Assembly: GCA_023053685.1 (NCBI GenBank)
Contig: JALIGW010000003.1
Location: 46,797,996 to 46,861,995 of the forward strand
Reading direction: 5' to 3'
Source: Diadophis punctatus similis
Taxonomy: Eukaryota > Chordata > Lepidosauria > Squamata > Dipsadidae
DNA length: 64,000 bases
Below, piece after piece: positions 1 through 20,970 of the stretch. Both the position numbers and the translations under genes were made by a program. Within the stretch, counting starts at the first letter, position 1, and each line of letters opens with the position of its first letter. A model generated the notes under the pieces. It worked only from the letters and a program-made list of their open reading frames with translations. It was not told the origin of the DNA and made no database searches.

Positions 1-265
1 TCTGCCTCTGGATCTCTCTCCGGATGCGAGTTCGGAGGAGTCAGGAGAAGGGAGCACGGAGCTGCATGAGGACTCAGATCGGGGTTCGGTTGGCGTGGGG
101 CCAGCTGAACAGCCACAGTCGGGTTGATCGGACGAGCGACAGGCTGAGCCCAAGTGTGGTCCATGCGAGTGTATGGAAGCAGGACAGCACAGTGGGATAG
201 GATAAGCGTCATCATCTGTGAAAGGTTCATTTGTCATCAGTTAACCTAGGCGAACAGTAATGCAT
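1..265. other. Unidentified sequence at window edge
   Basis: The first 240 bases hold a short open stretch ending in a stop near base 127, rich in Ser, Glu and Gly. It could be the end of a retroelement ORF, but nothing specific is recognisable. From about base 266 the sequence becomes alignable with intron 2 of gene B. Confidence 0.3.
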
Positions 266-655
266 TCAAGGCAAAGCTAGGAATAGTATTTTAGAGCAGC
301 CACTTTCAGCCTCAGTGGAAATCCTGAACCCAGCATGGAAAACCAACTCCAACAGGACAGGCCTTCCCTGCTCTTCCAAAGTTGCTACCGGTATGGAGTC
401 CAGAAGTTCAGTATGCTGACACACTTCAACAAGGACAGGAAGAAGAGCTGCTACCAAGGCAATGGTCAGATAAAAGGGGCTCGAGTCCAGGCCAAGCATG
501 TAGTGTGAATAAACATCTCAGACAAGCCCCTCTCTAATTCACACAAAGATAAAGGGAGGGAGGGAGAAGCATATTCAGACATGCGAGATTCTGCTACTAT
601 AGCATTACAATCAAAGTAGTTCTGACCTACGGTAAAGAGCATTGACTTCCTAGAC

Positions 656-851
656 CAGTGGTCACCAACCAGTGGTCCGTGAACCATTGGTGGTCTGTGA
701 GAAAATTTTGGTGGTCTGCAGAAAAATTATTTGCATTTTTTATATTGCACTAAATACTATTTATCTTTTTAAAAAATTCATATTAGTGGTCCGCGGGATT
801 TAAAATTATGAATTTAGTGGTCCCTGAGGTCCGAAAGGTTGATGACCCCTG
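656..851. mobile_element. hAT-like MITE, CAGTGGTCACCAACC ends
   Basis: A 196-bp non-autonomous element. The left end reads cagtggtcaccaacc and the right end is the imperfect reverse complement. It is bracketed by a perfect 8-bp target duplication, TCCTAGAC, at 648-655 and 852-859. It has no coding capacity. Confidence 0.85.
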
Positions 852-1115
852 TCCTAGACTGTCTACCTCGAAGGGCTGACAAAACCTCAGAGTTGCATGC
901 CCAAATAAGGTTAAAAAAAAGGATTTTGGCATTTTTTCAGACAATGGTTTTAGGGAGGAGGAGGCAGAAGAGTGAAAGAGAGGTAGCAGTGCAGTCAGGT
1001 CTTGACAGGTCAACCTTACATGAGAATGACTTTTGTTAATACTTAACGTAATTGCATTTTGCTGAAGCAATATCAAAACTATGTTTCTGTATCTTTGCTG
1101 TTCTTGCAACCACAT

Positions 1116-1438
1116 CAGGGGTGGGTTCTAACTTACCTCCCACGCCGTGTGGCCGTGCTGTGCAGGCGCGCGTGCATGCGCAGTGCCAAAAAACAAGCAA
1201 AAAATAGCAAGCAAAAAAATCCCAAAAACAAGATGGCAGAGCATGCGCAGTGCCAAAAACTCAGCTTCTGCGAATGCGCAGAAGCAAAAACCAGCAAAAA
1301 ATTCCAAAAAACATTTTTTTTCAAAAAAAAAAAAAAAAAGATGGCGTCCATGGACTGGCACCAACAGAAACGGCTCCGTGACATCACTACCGGTTTATTA
1401 CTATAGAACCAGTGAGAACCGGGAAGAACCCACCTCTA
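1116..1438. mobile_element. hAT-like MITE, CAGGGGTGGGTTC ends
   Basis: A 323-bp element with terminal inverted repeats caggggtgggttc / gaacccacctcta, and flanks AACCACAT (1108-1115) and TACCACAT (1439-1446), matching at 7 of 8 bases. An A-rich stretch lies inside at about 1314-1340. The related locus in gene B (about 11950-11970) lacks it. Confidence 0.8.
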
Positions 1439-1939
1439 TACCACATCTCCATTTTACCTAACCTGCTCAGGTGGATTTGCATTAACCATTCATATAGTAT
1501 CTCTGCTTACAGTTCCTAATTTTGATACAAGTCAGTGGAGTAGTGTGAATAGAAAAAGTGGGCTTGGACAGACAAAATGTATGAATGTTTTTGAGTTCAG
1601 TGTTGCCTTAAGATGAAAATGATTTCCTTTACATGATTGCCCAGAAGCAGATACTTATTTTTGCAGAACATTGTTTTGCCACAGATAATGAAATGGTCAT
1701 GATGGAGAATCAGTTCACAGATTTCCAAATAGCCTTGCAAGGTTGTGCTACAGTCCAGATTTTGACTTATGTTTTCTGTCTCTCTTCTGTCTCCCTTCCC
1801 TCCCTATCAAAATGGTATCAGACTGTAACAGATGATCTGAAGGTTAGTTTGGGGTAGTTTTGGGGCGAGTGGGTAAATTGCACAATTAATCAATCCTCTA
1901 TTTCTGGGGTAGGAAGGTGAGAGAAAAGTTCTCTCTTCA

Positions 1940-2725
<786 letters not shown>

Positions 2726-3258
2726 GATGTCTGTGGAGATTCTCAGTCATCTAGGTCATAGTTGTCTCAAGTTATTAAGCAGAGGAAAGTGCAGGAAGAA
2801 AACCAAAAGAGGCCTAGAAATGGGAAGGTTAAGATTTCATAACAACTTTCTGGAAACCAGTCAGTATGTAAATTACATTTTTTTTAAACAGGAAAGAAAC
2901 AGAAACCTGAATATTTGGATTTAATGCCAGGAAGTTCAAGTTATATTCTCAATTTCTGGAGAACAGATATGTGTGACCAATAGAGAATCCATGACATCTG
3001 ACACATTTTATTGTTCCATTTAAATATTTTTATTATTATTAATTTCACGTATTTATTTCATTGCATAAGATTTCTTGGATCAGCACCAGATGTTCCAGCT
3101 GGATCAGTTTTCAACTCTTAAGGATTTCCTTGAGGGGAACCTACTATGATTTATCCTCCCCCAAATAAATATTTTGTTGGGTCAGTCAAGAGCCTGAAAG
3201 CCACAGGTGCTTCTAGTCCTCAAAAATAAAAAAAGAGTTTTTTAAATCATCAAAGTAT

Positions 3259-3291
3259 GTGTGTGTGTGTGTCCGTGTGTGTGTGTGTGTA
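3259..3291. repeat. Short interrupted (GT)n tract
   Basis: GT dinucleotides interrupted once by CC. It is followed directly by the inverted-repeat segment 3301-3377. Confidence 0.9.
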
Positions 3292-3300
3292 CATGTGTAT

Positions 3301-3377
3301 GTGCCTAATCATATCTATATGACAGAAATCAGTGAAAAGTTATTCAAGACATGATTGGAGAGTTATATTAATTACAA
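3301..3377. repeat. Inverted copy of 5490-5565
   Basis: This 77-bp segment recurs in reverse complement at 5490-5565 with only about one indel, far more alike than the GSTM paralogues around it. It is probably part of an unrecognised dispersed repeat. Confidence 0.8.
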
Positions 3378-3486
3378 TTTTAATAAATGTCAGGGAAATT
3401 GTATCATATTTAATTTTGGTTTTGACTCTGAGCCCTACTCTTTTCAGAGTAACTTTTAACAAAATTTCCCTCCTTCCCCCCCAAGA

Positions 3487-3729
3487 CAGAGGTGGGTTCC
3501 TCCAGGTTCGGACCGGTTCTACAGAACCGGTAGTAACTTGGCGGCCTGGATCGCTGCCTGCCACGCCCCCGAGCTGGTTCTCTCGGCGGCACCGTAGGCG
3601 GCACCATCTTGTTTTTTGCTTCTGTGCATGTGCAGAAGCTTTGTTTTAGCACTGTGCATGCGTGCGTGTGCGCCTGCACGGCGCGTCCCTGAGCAAACCG
3701 GCAGTGAAGAAAACCGGAACCCACCCCTG
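3487..3729. mobile_element. hAT-like MITE, CAGAGGTGGGTTCC ends
   Basis: A 243-bp element of the same family as 1116-1438. It has terminal repeats cagaggtgggttcc / ggaacccacccctg and flanks CCCCAAGA (3479-3486) and GCCCAAGA (3730-3737), matching at 7 of 8 bases. Confidence 0.8.
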
Positions 3730-3954
3730 GCCCAAGACTCTAGTTCAGATTCTTACAGTGTGTAATGATATTGTTAGTTAATAACAAAAATCCTTCTGTC
3801 GGCTTTCTCTGTAGGCCTTGGAGAGGATGTTTGCCTGCATAATTTCGGGTTATTTCATAAAGACCGTTATCTTCTTGGAGAGTGTCAAGTGGGGCAACCA
3901 AAAAGAACAGAAGAGATCAGGCATCTTGGAACATTTTGTTCTAAGCCAGTTGCA

Positions 3955-4090
3955 TCTAGAGGTTAGGGCCCTGGGCTAGAAAGCAGGAGATCACGATTTC
4001 TAGTCCCTCCTTAGCCATGAAAGCCAGGTGGGTGACTTTGAGCCAGTCACCCTCTTTCAGCTAAACCCACCTCACAGGGCCCAAGACGGA
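3955..4090 (+). mobile_element. CORE/MIR-like tRNA SINE fragment
   Basis: It contains a run resembling squamate SINE internal sequence: gggctagaaagcaggagatc, then a ctagtccctccttagccatgaaagcc-like stretch and tgactttgagccagtcac. No clear ends are visible. A shorter related piece is at 7788-7850. Confidence 0.5.
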
Positions 4091-4627
4091 ATCTTGAGGT
4101 ACCCCAGTGTAAGCTTCCCTCCATGTAGACCTGGAGTATCGGATCGTGTGCTTCTGATTGAGAGCTTTGTAAATCCCACCTCTTGGGATTTTGTTATTGC
4201 AACATGCTGGCATGAATAGGTAAGAGAGTCCAAGACATAATTACCACAATCATTCTTTCAAGCCCAGAAAAGTCAGGAAAATCTAGCATTTTTGTGAAGA
4301 TGAAGGAAAGAGAAAAATATGTGTGTTCAGGTCTAAAAGAGGATGAAGCTGCCTTTTGTCTCTGACCAGCAAACAGGTGACAGTTCCTTCTGCTAAGCCA
4401 GAGCTGCTGATCAGTTGATCGGCCCCCTAATGTCTGATGTACAGGTAGATCCCATGATCATATGATCCAGATGTTGGAAAAGCACCTGAATATAGATCGA
4501 ACAGCCCAGATGAATCTTGGATACATTATTAACCAGGATTCAGAACAGAATGGAGGGTGTTCATCTGAAAGAATTCAGTACTGGATCCAATTGGAAGTTA
4601 CATTCAACAACTGTTAACATTGTAGTG

Positions 4628-5054
4628 CAGTGATGGCGAACCTATGGCATGGGTGCCACAGGTGGCACGTGGAGCCATATCTGCCGGCACGCGAGCCGTT
4701 GCACTAGCCCAGCTCCAGCACGCATAGGTGCGCCGGCCAGCTGATTTTCGGCTGGTGTGGAGGCTCTCGGAGGGCATTTTAGGTTTATGGAGGGCCTCCG
4801 GGGAGGCGTTTTCATCCTCCCCAGACTCCAGGGAAGCCTCTGGAGCCTGGGGAGGGCAAAAAATGGGCCTACCGGGGCCCACCAGAAGTTGGGAAATGGG
4901 CCATTTCTGGCCTCTAGAGGGCCTCTGTGGAGGCGGGGGAGGCCGTTTTCGCCCTCCCTAGACCTTGAATTATGGGTGTGGGCACTCGCACGTGCATGAT
5001 AGTGCATGCGCACGCACTTTTGGCACCCGAGGGAAAAAAGGTTCACCATCACGG
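4628..5054. mobile_element. hAT-like MITE, CAGTGATGGCGAACC ends
   Basis: A 427-bp GC-rich element with ends cagtgatggcgaacc / ggttcaccatcacgg and a perfect target duplication TTGTAGTG (4620-4627 and 5055-5062). Frames inside it are Pro/Gly/Arg-rich artefacts of the repeat. Confidence 0.9.
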
Positions 5055-5489
5055 TTGTAGTGCCCCTCCTGTAGTCTTTGGGACACTTCACATATCCATT
5101 CTCAGGAGCGGGGGGAGTTGGTGCTACTTGCATTCTTAACTAACTTTTTGTCGTGCATTGTGAATGATCTCAACCTAATACGCATCTCTTCCAGCCCTCC
5201 CCCTCCATCAAGAGAAATGCTCAGAAGATAGGTCACCCAGGAGTGGACTATTGTGAGTGAATTAAAACATGGACAATTTTAATAATTTCATTTCGATCCA
5301 TGTGATTGCCCATCTCACCCAGCCACTCTGGGTAGCTCATAATAGGTTAAAATAATAGGCTAAAATAATAGGCTAAAAAATATTGTAACAATTTCATGAA
5401 TGCTGATAATGCTGATAATGCTCAAGCACATTGTCCCACCATGCTTCAAGTGTTTTCCTTGTGCAAATTAAATCACTATTATTACTCTC
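5055..5489. other. Intergenic, no gene seen
   Basis: A low-complexity AT-rich stretch with short tandem aataggctaaaat units near 5341-5385. No splice-bounded coding exon is visible. Confidence 0.5.
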
Positions 5490-5741
5490 TTGTAATTAAT
5501 ATAACTCTCCAATCATGTCTTGAATAACTTTTCACTGATTTCTGTCATATAGATATGATAGGCACATGTATATGTGTGTGTATAACATACACAAACACAC
5601 AAGATTAACCCAGTCAGTCACCAGGAGTTAACACAAAACCCAAACCTCATAAGAGTAGCAACCGGTGGCAACCACAGATATGAGGGCAGGATGAGAAACC
5701 TTGATGGGAGGAATACTGGGAAACCTGCCTGTTCCTTTTGG
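5490..5741. repeat. Composite dispersed repeat upstream of gene B
   Basis: The left part, 5490-5565, is an inverted match to 3301-3377. The right part, 5621-5741, is a direct match to 8053-8173, with two differences in 121 bases. The two parts are joined by a short GT-rich piece. It ends about 390 bp before the TATA box of gene B. Confidence 0.75.
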
Positions 5742-6104
5742 CTTCCTTTTGTATTCCCGACTGTTTCTTTCTTTAAAACAGCTCAAGTTATTTTTCTTTA
5801 TAGGAATAATCGATTATCAGGATAAGTCCACAGCTAAAAAGTTCGGAAACGAACCGTTAAGGCATCGGGACGCGTCTCTTAAATCTTGGGGAAAAAATCT
5901 CCTTTGGCTCAAACGAACTGAGTCCGGCGTAGGTGACCTGACGAAAGACGGACTTGCTTGGAGCTGATTGACGGTTCGGAAGAGAAATCGGGTTCGGCGA
6001 GTAAGGGGCGGAACAGGCAACCCGCGACCTGATTGTCGGCACCTCGGGGAAGGCTTTCCCATCAGCGCTTTGCCTTTCTTGGCCCTCGCCACTCGCACTT
6101 CCTT

Positions 6105-6109
6105 ATTGG
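6105..6109 (-). promoter_or_regulatory. Inverted CCAAT box
   Basis: ATTGG lies 19 bp upstream of the TATA box of gene B, a usual spacing for an inverted CCAAT (NF-Y-type) element. Confidence 0.5.
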
Positions 6110-6127
6110 GACACCCTTCCGCTTAAG

Positions 6128-6134
6128 TATAAAA
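6128..6134 (+). promoter_or_regulatory. TATA box of GSTM gene B
   Basis: TATAAAA in the context aagtataaaagcagc lies 91 bp upstream of the ATG at 6219. Transcription would start near 6158, giving a 5' UTR of about 60 bp. Confidence 0.75.
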
Positions 6135-6218
6135 GCAGCTCTCGGGGTTTGCAGGTTGCGGAAAGGCAGCGGGATTTCTGCTTGCGACGAGAGGCAGCAC
6201 CGAGCACTAGCGAAGAAG

Positions 6219-15716
<9,498 letters not shown>

Positions 15717-15856
15717 AAGAGACCACAAGTTTCAGGAGGCTAACAACTGGAGCTGCTATATGAATGAGGGATTTTCATTAGTCCTCCATATTTCCAAACT
15801 TGGTTATGATTCTAAGGCACGTGTTCACCTAATCAAGAATATAAGAAACTGGAAAA

Positions 15857-15862
15857 AATAAA
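15857..15862 (+). terminator. Polyadenylation signal of gene B
   Basis: AATAAA lies 141 bp after the stop codon of gene B. It is the only canonical signal seen in the first 300 bp downstream. Confidence 0.6.
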
Positions 15863-16066
15863 TGAAGTCTGTTTCTTAATCCCTCCTTAGTCTGTTTCCC
15901 CACTTTAAATTTGGGCTCCAATGTTGCAGCAAAGGGGGTTGCTTTTTATAACATGAATAGAAAAGTTCCTAAATGGTGCTTAGGTAACAAACTAATGTTA
16001 CTCCATGTCTTTTTCCTGAGACTCTGCTTCCTGCGACAGGGGAGAGGCAGATTAAGAGCACTTTCA

Positions 16067-16412
16067 ATCAGAATAGAGGTGGAAGGGACCTTTGGAGGTC
16101 ATCTAGTCCAACCCACCGCTCAAGTAGGAGACCCTGTACCATTTCAGACAAGTGACTGTCTGAAACCAGTCTAAAAACTGTCTAAAAACCTGCAGTGTTG
16201 GAGCACCCACAACTTCTGAAGGCAAGCCTTTTCACTGGTTAATTGTTCTCACTGCTAGGAAGTTTCGCCTTAATTCCAGGCTGCTTCTCTCCTGGATTAG
16301 TTTCCATCCATTGTTTCTTGTCTTGCCTTCTGGTGCTTTGGGAAACAAGCTGACTCCCTCCTCTTTGTGGCAGCCCCTCAAATACTGGAATATTTGAATA
16401 TCAAGTCTCCAG
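16067..16412 (-). mobile_element. CR1 LINE 3' end, antisense
   Basis: The CR1 3' UTR signature (gaagggacctttggaggtca, ctagtccaaccc) is followed by the degenerate ORF end. It lies in the intergenic space between genes B and C. Confidence 0.8.
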
Positions 16413-16429
16413 AGTCCTTGTTTTCTCTA

Positions 16430-17118
16430 GAATAATCTTTCATACTAGAAGTTTTGATTTCCCAGCCTCTACAGTTTAATAAAAGACAAGTCTTCACTTA
16501 TTAACTCAGAAGCACTGAGAGAAGGAGCAAGCCTCACTCCCCACCCCGCCAGCTGCCCAAGTTCTTGCAACAAAGGGGAAAGGCCCTCTTCTCTCTTTGC
16601 AGAAAGGAAAGCCAAAAAAAAAAAATCCCAACCCAAAACTAGGCAGTTTGGACAAGAGAAAGGGCATATTGACAAAGTAGCACCCTGTCTTTGTTCTACT
16701 GAGAGATAAGAAGAAAAGAATTGGATTTGCTAGACGGGTTGAAGCTTCAGAACAAGAGGGAAGGGAGGAGCTGAGGCTCAGCTGCCTATCTGTGCATGGC
16801 CTCCAATTGCCAGCCCTCTTCTACTCTGCTATCCAAAGAGCTTCAAGGTTGGGCATATCAGGTTCTCCTGCAGCAACTGAAGGAGCCACCGGCCCTGGAA
16901 GGCCTTCAGTGCAGGTGGGCCAAGGCCTCTGAAAGTGGGCAGCTACAGCAAGGGACGCTAATGGGAGATTCCCATTCAGAAGGCTGCCTGGCATGTGCCA
17001 GAGCTGAGCAAATAGCAGCTGCGGCATGCAAAGTAGCTGCCGCTGCATATTCACCCTGAAACCCCTTTGGCATGCGCTGACTGAGCCAATGATGTTGATG
17101 TTGCAGCGATTATGAAAT
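16430..17118. other. Intergenic, unclassified
   Basis: This stretch contains an open frame at 16796-17059 rich in Ala, Gln and Leu with no recognisable domain or splice context. No gene is supported. Confidence 0.4.
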
Positions 17119-17160
17119 CTGCTGGCCTCTTTAAGGCATGCTCCTTAAAGAGGCCAGCAG
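17119..17160. repeat. Perfect 18-bp inverted repeat (hairpin)
   Basis: The arm ctgctggcctctttaagg at 17119-17136 and its exact reverse complement at 17143-17160 are separated by six bases (catgct). Confidence 0.9.
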
Positions 17161-17598
17161 CATGCTTCTTTTATTTCTCATTATTTTAAGCTGGGAGGTG
17201 CCCAAATGGGTGTGGAAGGAGAGGCAAACCAACCAGTCTAGATGGATCAGGGAAAGATCTGTAACTTTCCATTTCCACTTCCCATTCCTGCTGTAGTACT
17301 ATAATGGGGGGGGGGGGGCACATTCACCTTGTTGGCTGATGAACTGCAAGAAAGTGATGGCAGCAGAGCCAGGGGAGAAAGGTAACTCCCTCACCTGTTG
17401 GTCCACTCACCCCCTCAGTCTCTTCTGATCAAGAACAGCCTGCAACGCTGGAAAACTGGGATTCACAGTAGGATTGCTAATTTCATGACAGCAGTGGGTA
17501 GATAGCCCTTGGATTCCATAATGGGAAAACAGGAGGTGATTTACAATTTTTTCACAGGGATTGAGAAATCTGAAATCTCTCCCAAACACTATAAAATG

Positions 17599-17621
17599 CA
17601 CACACACACACACACACACAG

Positions 17622-17659
<38 letters not shown>
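17599..17659. repeat. (CA)n microsatellite
   Basis: About 30 CA units with one GATA interruption at 17621-17624. A G homopolymer of 13 lies upstream at about 17306-17318. Confidence 0.97.
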
Positions 17660-17661
<2 letters not shown>

Positions 17662-17930
17662 TTTGGGGAGCGCATATTATAAAGCTGTTTGGGATATGGC
17701 ATCTGCTTCTGATGCTGGGACATATCTACCATGGTAAATTACCGGTAGATGCATAGTTGAATATGATTTATAGAGTTTACCAGCAGTTTAAGGTTTAATA
17801 TAGCAGAAAGTATCTCCCCTCTTCCCCCTCCTCTCAACCCTAAACAATTATTTTTTCTAATTGAAGATAATCCCCCACCCCCATAATGTATTCTAGAATT
17901 GTCACAAACACAGTTAAAATCATTTTTGGT

Positions 17931-17942
17931 TTTCTTTCTTTT

Positions 17943-18018
<76 letters not shown>

Positions 18019-18022
18019 TTTC
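17931..18022. repeat. (TTTC)n microsatellite
   Basis: About 21 TTTC units with minor interruptions. The Ser-Phe-Leu repeat frames across it are artefacts. Confidence 0.97.
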
Positions 18023-18271
18023 CTCTCTACCTTTCCCTCCCTCCCTTTTTTTGCATTTTACTTGTTCTCTTTAGTCCAAGTCATATCTTTGGCTCTGTGC
18101 CAAAACATGGTGAAATAATGAACCTCACTGTAATCATGTGCGACATTGTATAAAGTAGTGAACAGCACTTTATATTGTTCACTAACACTGCTGGCAGACT
18201 CTGCAAGTGAACAGTGGGAAGGTTGATACAGAAGAACGAAAAACCGCACCAGTTTAAACAACTCTCTGTCT

Positions 18272-18690
18272 TAGCCCAATATTCTTCAATATCTTCATAA
18301 ACTACAGTATTTAGATGAAAGGAGAGATTGGGTACTCATCAAATTTGCAGGTGACACCAAGCTGGCAGGAATAGTCAACACTTCAGAAGGCAGGGTCAAG
18401 ATACAGAAGGATCCTGACAGACTTGAACACTGTGCCCTATCTAACAAAATAAAACTCAGTGGTGAGAAAAGTTAAGGTTCTACATTTAGGCAAGAAAAAC
18501 CAAACGCACAGGTATAAAATACTGGTTTAATAGTGGTGACTGCGAGAGGGATCTTAGAGTCCTAGTGGACACTCAAATATGAGTCAGCAGTGTGTTCAGC
18601 TGTCAAAAAAGCCAACACACTAGGCTGCATTAACAGAGGGATAGAATCAAGACCATGTCTTAGAAGTGTTAGAACTTATGCAGTCCAGAG
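18272..18690 (+). mobile_element. CR1 LINE, internal reverse transcriptase fragment
   Basis: Frameshifted CR1 ORF2 sequence. The segment around 18335-18400 reads IKFAGDTKLAGIVNTSE, where the RT core FADD has become FAGD, and the segment 18480-18560 continues with the HLGKKN region. It is comparable with the antisense copy at 39296-40240. Confidence 0.75.
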
Positions 18691-19039
18691 TTCTAATGTA
18701 CAGACATTTGGATTAAAAATGGAAAGGTAGAACAAGAACAAAGGTAGAACAAAGAATAATTCCATTTCAGCTGCTATTAGGAAAGTAGAATCATGCGGAT
18801 GTGGGAAAAATGAGATACCGTAAAAACAATTTTGAAAATATCCTTTATTTAAAGTGACACATTAAAGGACAACACCTAGCAACTGATTTAGAAAATGCAG
18901 CTAAACAGTCAAGCCTGGTTAGTGCATGTCTGCAGGCTATGCAAAAGAAAAGTCAAGATAATGGCTACAATGGTGCAACTGAAGTTCTGCTTCTTTATTT
19001 TTAATGTTGCATTAAAGATATACTCCCTTTTTATAACCC

Positions 19040-19258
19040 TGTAGTCTATTAAATTCGGGGTTGAGTCAGGGCGACTGGACGGAAGTAAGCATTTCCTGGC
19101 TGGATGCCCTTCCTGATCTCACATGGCCTTCACAGCAGATCATTTTTTCTTAGCACCCAACTAGAGAAACATCTGCTGCTACCTAGGATTGAATTCTCAA
19201 CTGATTGAACTCTCAAGTGGGAGGCGAGCATCTTCACCACTAGACCACCATGGCACCA
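19040..19258 (-). mobile_element. tRNA-derived SINE, antisense
   Basis: On the - strand the head reads ggtgccatggtggtctagtg, a pol III A-box-like start resembling a tRNA, followed by gatgctcgcctcccacttg. The body extends to about 19040. Confidence 0.55.
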
Positions 19259-19292
19259 AATATATATAAACATGGATGGTATTTAGATCAGA

Positions 19293-19600
19293 CCATGAGG
19301 GGTGCTTGGTGCTCTCTGAGCTTGCTTGTTTTATTTTATTTTTTATTTATTTATTTAGTCAAATGCGTGTTAGTAATATACATAGATATAACATTGTTTA
19401 TATACATAAGATGGGTACTGATAAGAGGGAACATTAGGACAGGGACGGTAGCAGGCACGCTGGTGCACTTATTATTTTCTTGCAGACGCTTCATTACCCA
19501 AACTAGGTAGCACTGATGATGTTACCTAGTTTGGGGTAATGAAACGTCTGCAAGAAAACAAGCAAGCTCAGAGAGCACCAAGGACCCCTCATGTCAATCC
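19293..19600. mobile_element. Foldback repeat split by a LINE 3' fragment
   Basis: The left piece (ggtgctctctgagcttgctt, about 19293-19328) reappears in reverse complement at about 19555-19590, and gcagacgcttcattaccc pairs with gggtaatgaaacgtctgc. A LINE tail of the 6632-7372 family (about 19332-19460) lies inside the fold. Half copies are at 27690-27812 and 35455-35590. Confidence 0.65.
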
Positions 19601-19609
19601 TGAGCTACA

Positions 19610-20089
19610 TTCTCCTTTGTACTTTGTATTTGGATCACACCATCGTGGTCACTGCAGACAAATGTCAAAACTTGTGGTTCAGTCAGGCTTCGCACCACAC
19701 TTTCCTGCTTTCAGCCTTTGCTATTTTCAGACAGAAATCACGGTTAAAATAACATAAAGCAAAACTGTTTAGGGGGAGAGAAGATTGGACGGCCACTTCT
19801 GCGGATCCCGGCCTCACCTTTTGACTCGGTCAAGTTTGCTGCTAAGCACCAACCAACGCGCGCAACCAATCGCTTGCTCTGAATTTCGTACTCAATTCAC
19901 ACCCCAGCTCAAAGTTCTTCTCGGTCCACGCACTTGGACCTCGCGTTAAGCAATCGTTAACAGTTTCGGGCATTTTAAAGAGGCCGTTAGCGCTATTTCT
20001 CATTCATCTCTACAGTACAACCAGAGCTGCAAAGGGCCTCTACCGATGCCCGGATCTAACTGGACTTAAAAGAGGGCACATTTCAGAAG
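19610..20089. other. Upstream flank of gene C
   Basis: Unique-looking sequence with a CCAAT motif at 19866-19870. No coding exon is recognised. Confidence 0.4.
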
Positions 20090-20970
20090 AGCCGGTTCAA
20101 ATCCCAAACTCAGCAAAAAGGCCCTCTTCCGAAGGAGCCGGCGGCGGCGGCGGCCGAAAGAGCAAGTTGCAATTTGCAATTAATACTTCTGGAATTGGGC
20201 TGCCGGCCCGGCCCACCCCACCCACTTTAGGGAACCCCCCCCCCCCAACCCTCCCTGCCTGTTTCTGCAACGAAGGCGGCGCTTTAGCAGTTTATGAAGC
20301 CCCTCCCAGACGGAGTCTACCTCTTTAGGTTGCAGAGCCCAGGTTCCCGCGAAGTGTTGGCAACAGAGCCGAGGAGCTGTGAGCACCATGACGATGATTT
20401 TGGGCTACTGGGACATTAGAGGGGTGAGTTGCTCGGGCAAACCCCCCCTCCCAAAACAACAACAACAACCCGGGGCTGGCTTCGCTTTCCCCGGTTGCCA
20501 TGCGGGACCTGCTGCTCTCTCGCTGCTCCCGCCAACGATGCCGGCGGGGCTCCACATTGGAGCCGAGGCGTGCAGGAAACCGGCCGCCTCTCCTGCAGGA
20601 CGCTCGAAGCGGCCGTTTGAAAAGACCCGGAGATTTCCCCCCTCCCTCCCCCGCGCCCCCCAGTAAGGCCTTTCTCTGCCTGCGGGCGAATGGAAGGAGA
20701 AGCGGCGGTTCCGCGGGCTCCTCCTGACCTTTTTCCGGTTCCCGGCGGGGGCATTGCCAGCCTGGCTGCTTGCAAGACCAGCTGGGTTTGTCTCTCGCGC
20801 GCGGGCATTTGTTGAGGGAGAGGGGGAGGGGAGAGAGGGCCTGCTTCGGTCTCCTGCGCCGGCAGACCGAGTGAGCTCGCTCGCTGCCCGAAACGAGTTC
20901 GCTTTTTTGATTCTAGCGGGGCCCCTTCTTTTGTCTCGGGAGAAGAGGAGGGCGGTGTGCCCGACCTATT
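20090..20970. promoter_or_regulatory. CpG island at GSTM gene C promoter
   Basis: GC- and CpG-rich sequence including a GCGGCGGCGG run near 20141-20153, CACCC/GC-box-like cccacccca and cccctccc motifs, exon 1 and the start of intron 1. A weak TATA-like tttatga at 20291 is 97 bp before the ATG, similar to the 91-bp spacing in gene B, but it is not a convincing TATA box. Confidence 0.65.

Larger units (their letters stand above)
266..1512 (+). other. Intronic arm of a GSTM segmental duplication
   Basis: This stretch aligns piecewise with 11560-12023 in intron 2 of gene B: shared runs include the segments around 300-400 (versus 11610-11720), 990-1110 (versus 11840-11950) and 1445-1512 (versus 11963-12023). 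The copies differ by many substitutions and by two transposon insertions present only here (656-851 and 1116-1438). It shows that the relic exons downstream belong to a duplicated GSTM gene and not to a processed copy. Exons 1 and 2 of this copy, if they survive, would lie left of the window. Confidence 0.75.

Noticed and set aside
16796..17059. 87-codon Ala/Gln-rich frame
   Set aside because: No domain, promoter or splice context; intergenic.
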